Both the position numbers and the translations under genes were made by a program. From contig OU015539.1 in assembly GCA_907165065.1 (NCBI GenBank), positions 13,794,816 through 13,858,815 of the forward strand: 64,000 bases of DNA, in the 5' to 3' direction. This DNA is from Caprimulgus europaeus (lineage: Eukaryota; Chordata; Aves; Caprimulgiformes; Caprimulgidae). The notes beneath the pieces were generated by a model. That model was not told the origin of the DNA and ran no database searches. It was given only the letters and a program-made list of their open reading frames with translations. Shown one piece after another: positions 63,906 through 64,000 of this stretch; position 1 is the first letter of the stretch; each line of letters starts with the position of its first letter.

Positions 63906-64000
63906 AAACCAAACTGTGAGTACGCAGTCTGTCTGATGAAAGCCCTGGAATTAGCAATGGTACAGTGGAAAACTATCATCCGATATTTTGAAGAGCTTTA
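63906..64000 (+). CDS. Ferritoid coding exon 3 (start of helix C), cut by window edge
   Basis: The exon starts after a strong acceptor (TTCTGTCTTTGTTTGTAG) with Lys-Pro-Asn-Cys, matching the Lys-Pro-Asp-Cys that opens ferritin H exon 3. Thirty-one complete codons and two bases are present before the window ends; the ferritin H exon is 126 nt. Aligned to ferritin H, A99, E101, A103, K108, E116 and L117 are kept, while the ferroxidase bridging residue E107 is W131. The rest of helix C, helices D and E, the Q141 position and the stop lie outside the window, so pore and 24-mer assembly residues cannot be judged here. Confidence 0.9.

Overview
The window is vertebrate nuclear DNA, almost certainly from a bird. 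It carries fragments of CR1 retrotransposon 3' ends, the typical avian LINE, on both strands, a compact CpG-island promoter, and genes with GT-AG introns. The only gene that can be named lies at the right edge (59941 to beyond 64000, + strand). It is a divergent, intron-containing ferritin heavy-chain relative with a basic N-terminal extension. This matches ferritoid, the protein described in chicken corneal epithelium that carries ferritin into the nucleus.

Layout. 1-15.1 kb: AT-rich to mixed DNA with no exon I can defend, one CR1 fragment (7.0-7.24 kb), a 68-bp tandem duplication (10.65-10.79 kb) and a weak + strand exon candidate near 13.1 kb. 15.1-21.63 kb: a 6.5-kb G-poor array of CA/CTCA/CATA motifs organised into longer repeats of about 1.0-1.3 kb. 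Its very long open frames are artefacts of composition. 21.70-22.17 kb: + and - strand poly(A) signals facing each other. 22.2-59.4 kb: mostly non-coding, with CR1 pieces at 30.4, 50.1 and 57.8 kb and a few splice-flanked minus-strand segments that could be small exons but are unproven. 59.52-60.43 kb: a CpG island holding ferritoid exon 1 and possibly the first exon of a divergent minus-strand transcript. 60.12-64 kb: ferritoid introns 1 and 2 (a sense CR1 copy in intron 2) and exons 2 and 3. The gene runs off the window in exon 3.

Main point. The three ferritoid exons keep the ferritin H exon phases, and exon 2 is the same 147-nt length as in ferritin H. At the aligned ferroxidase positions only E62 survives: E27, Y34, H65 and E107 are replaced by L, L, A and W. 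With the KRPR-type nuclear signal near the start, this looks like a ferritin fold turned into a carrier or scaffold. The second item of note is the nested repeat array, which may lie inside or beside a transcribed unit.
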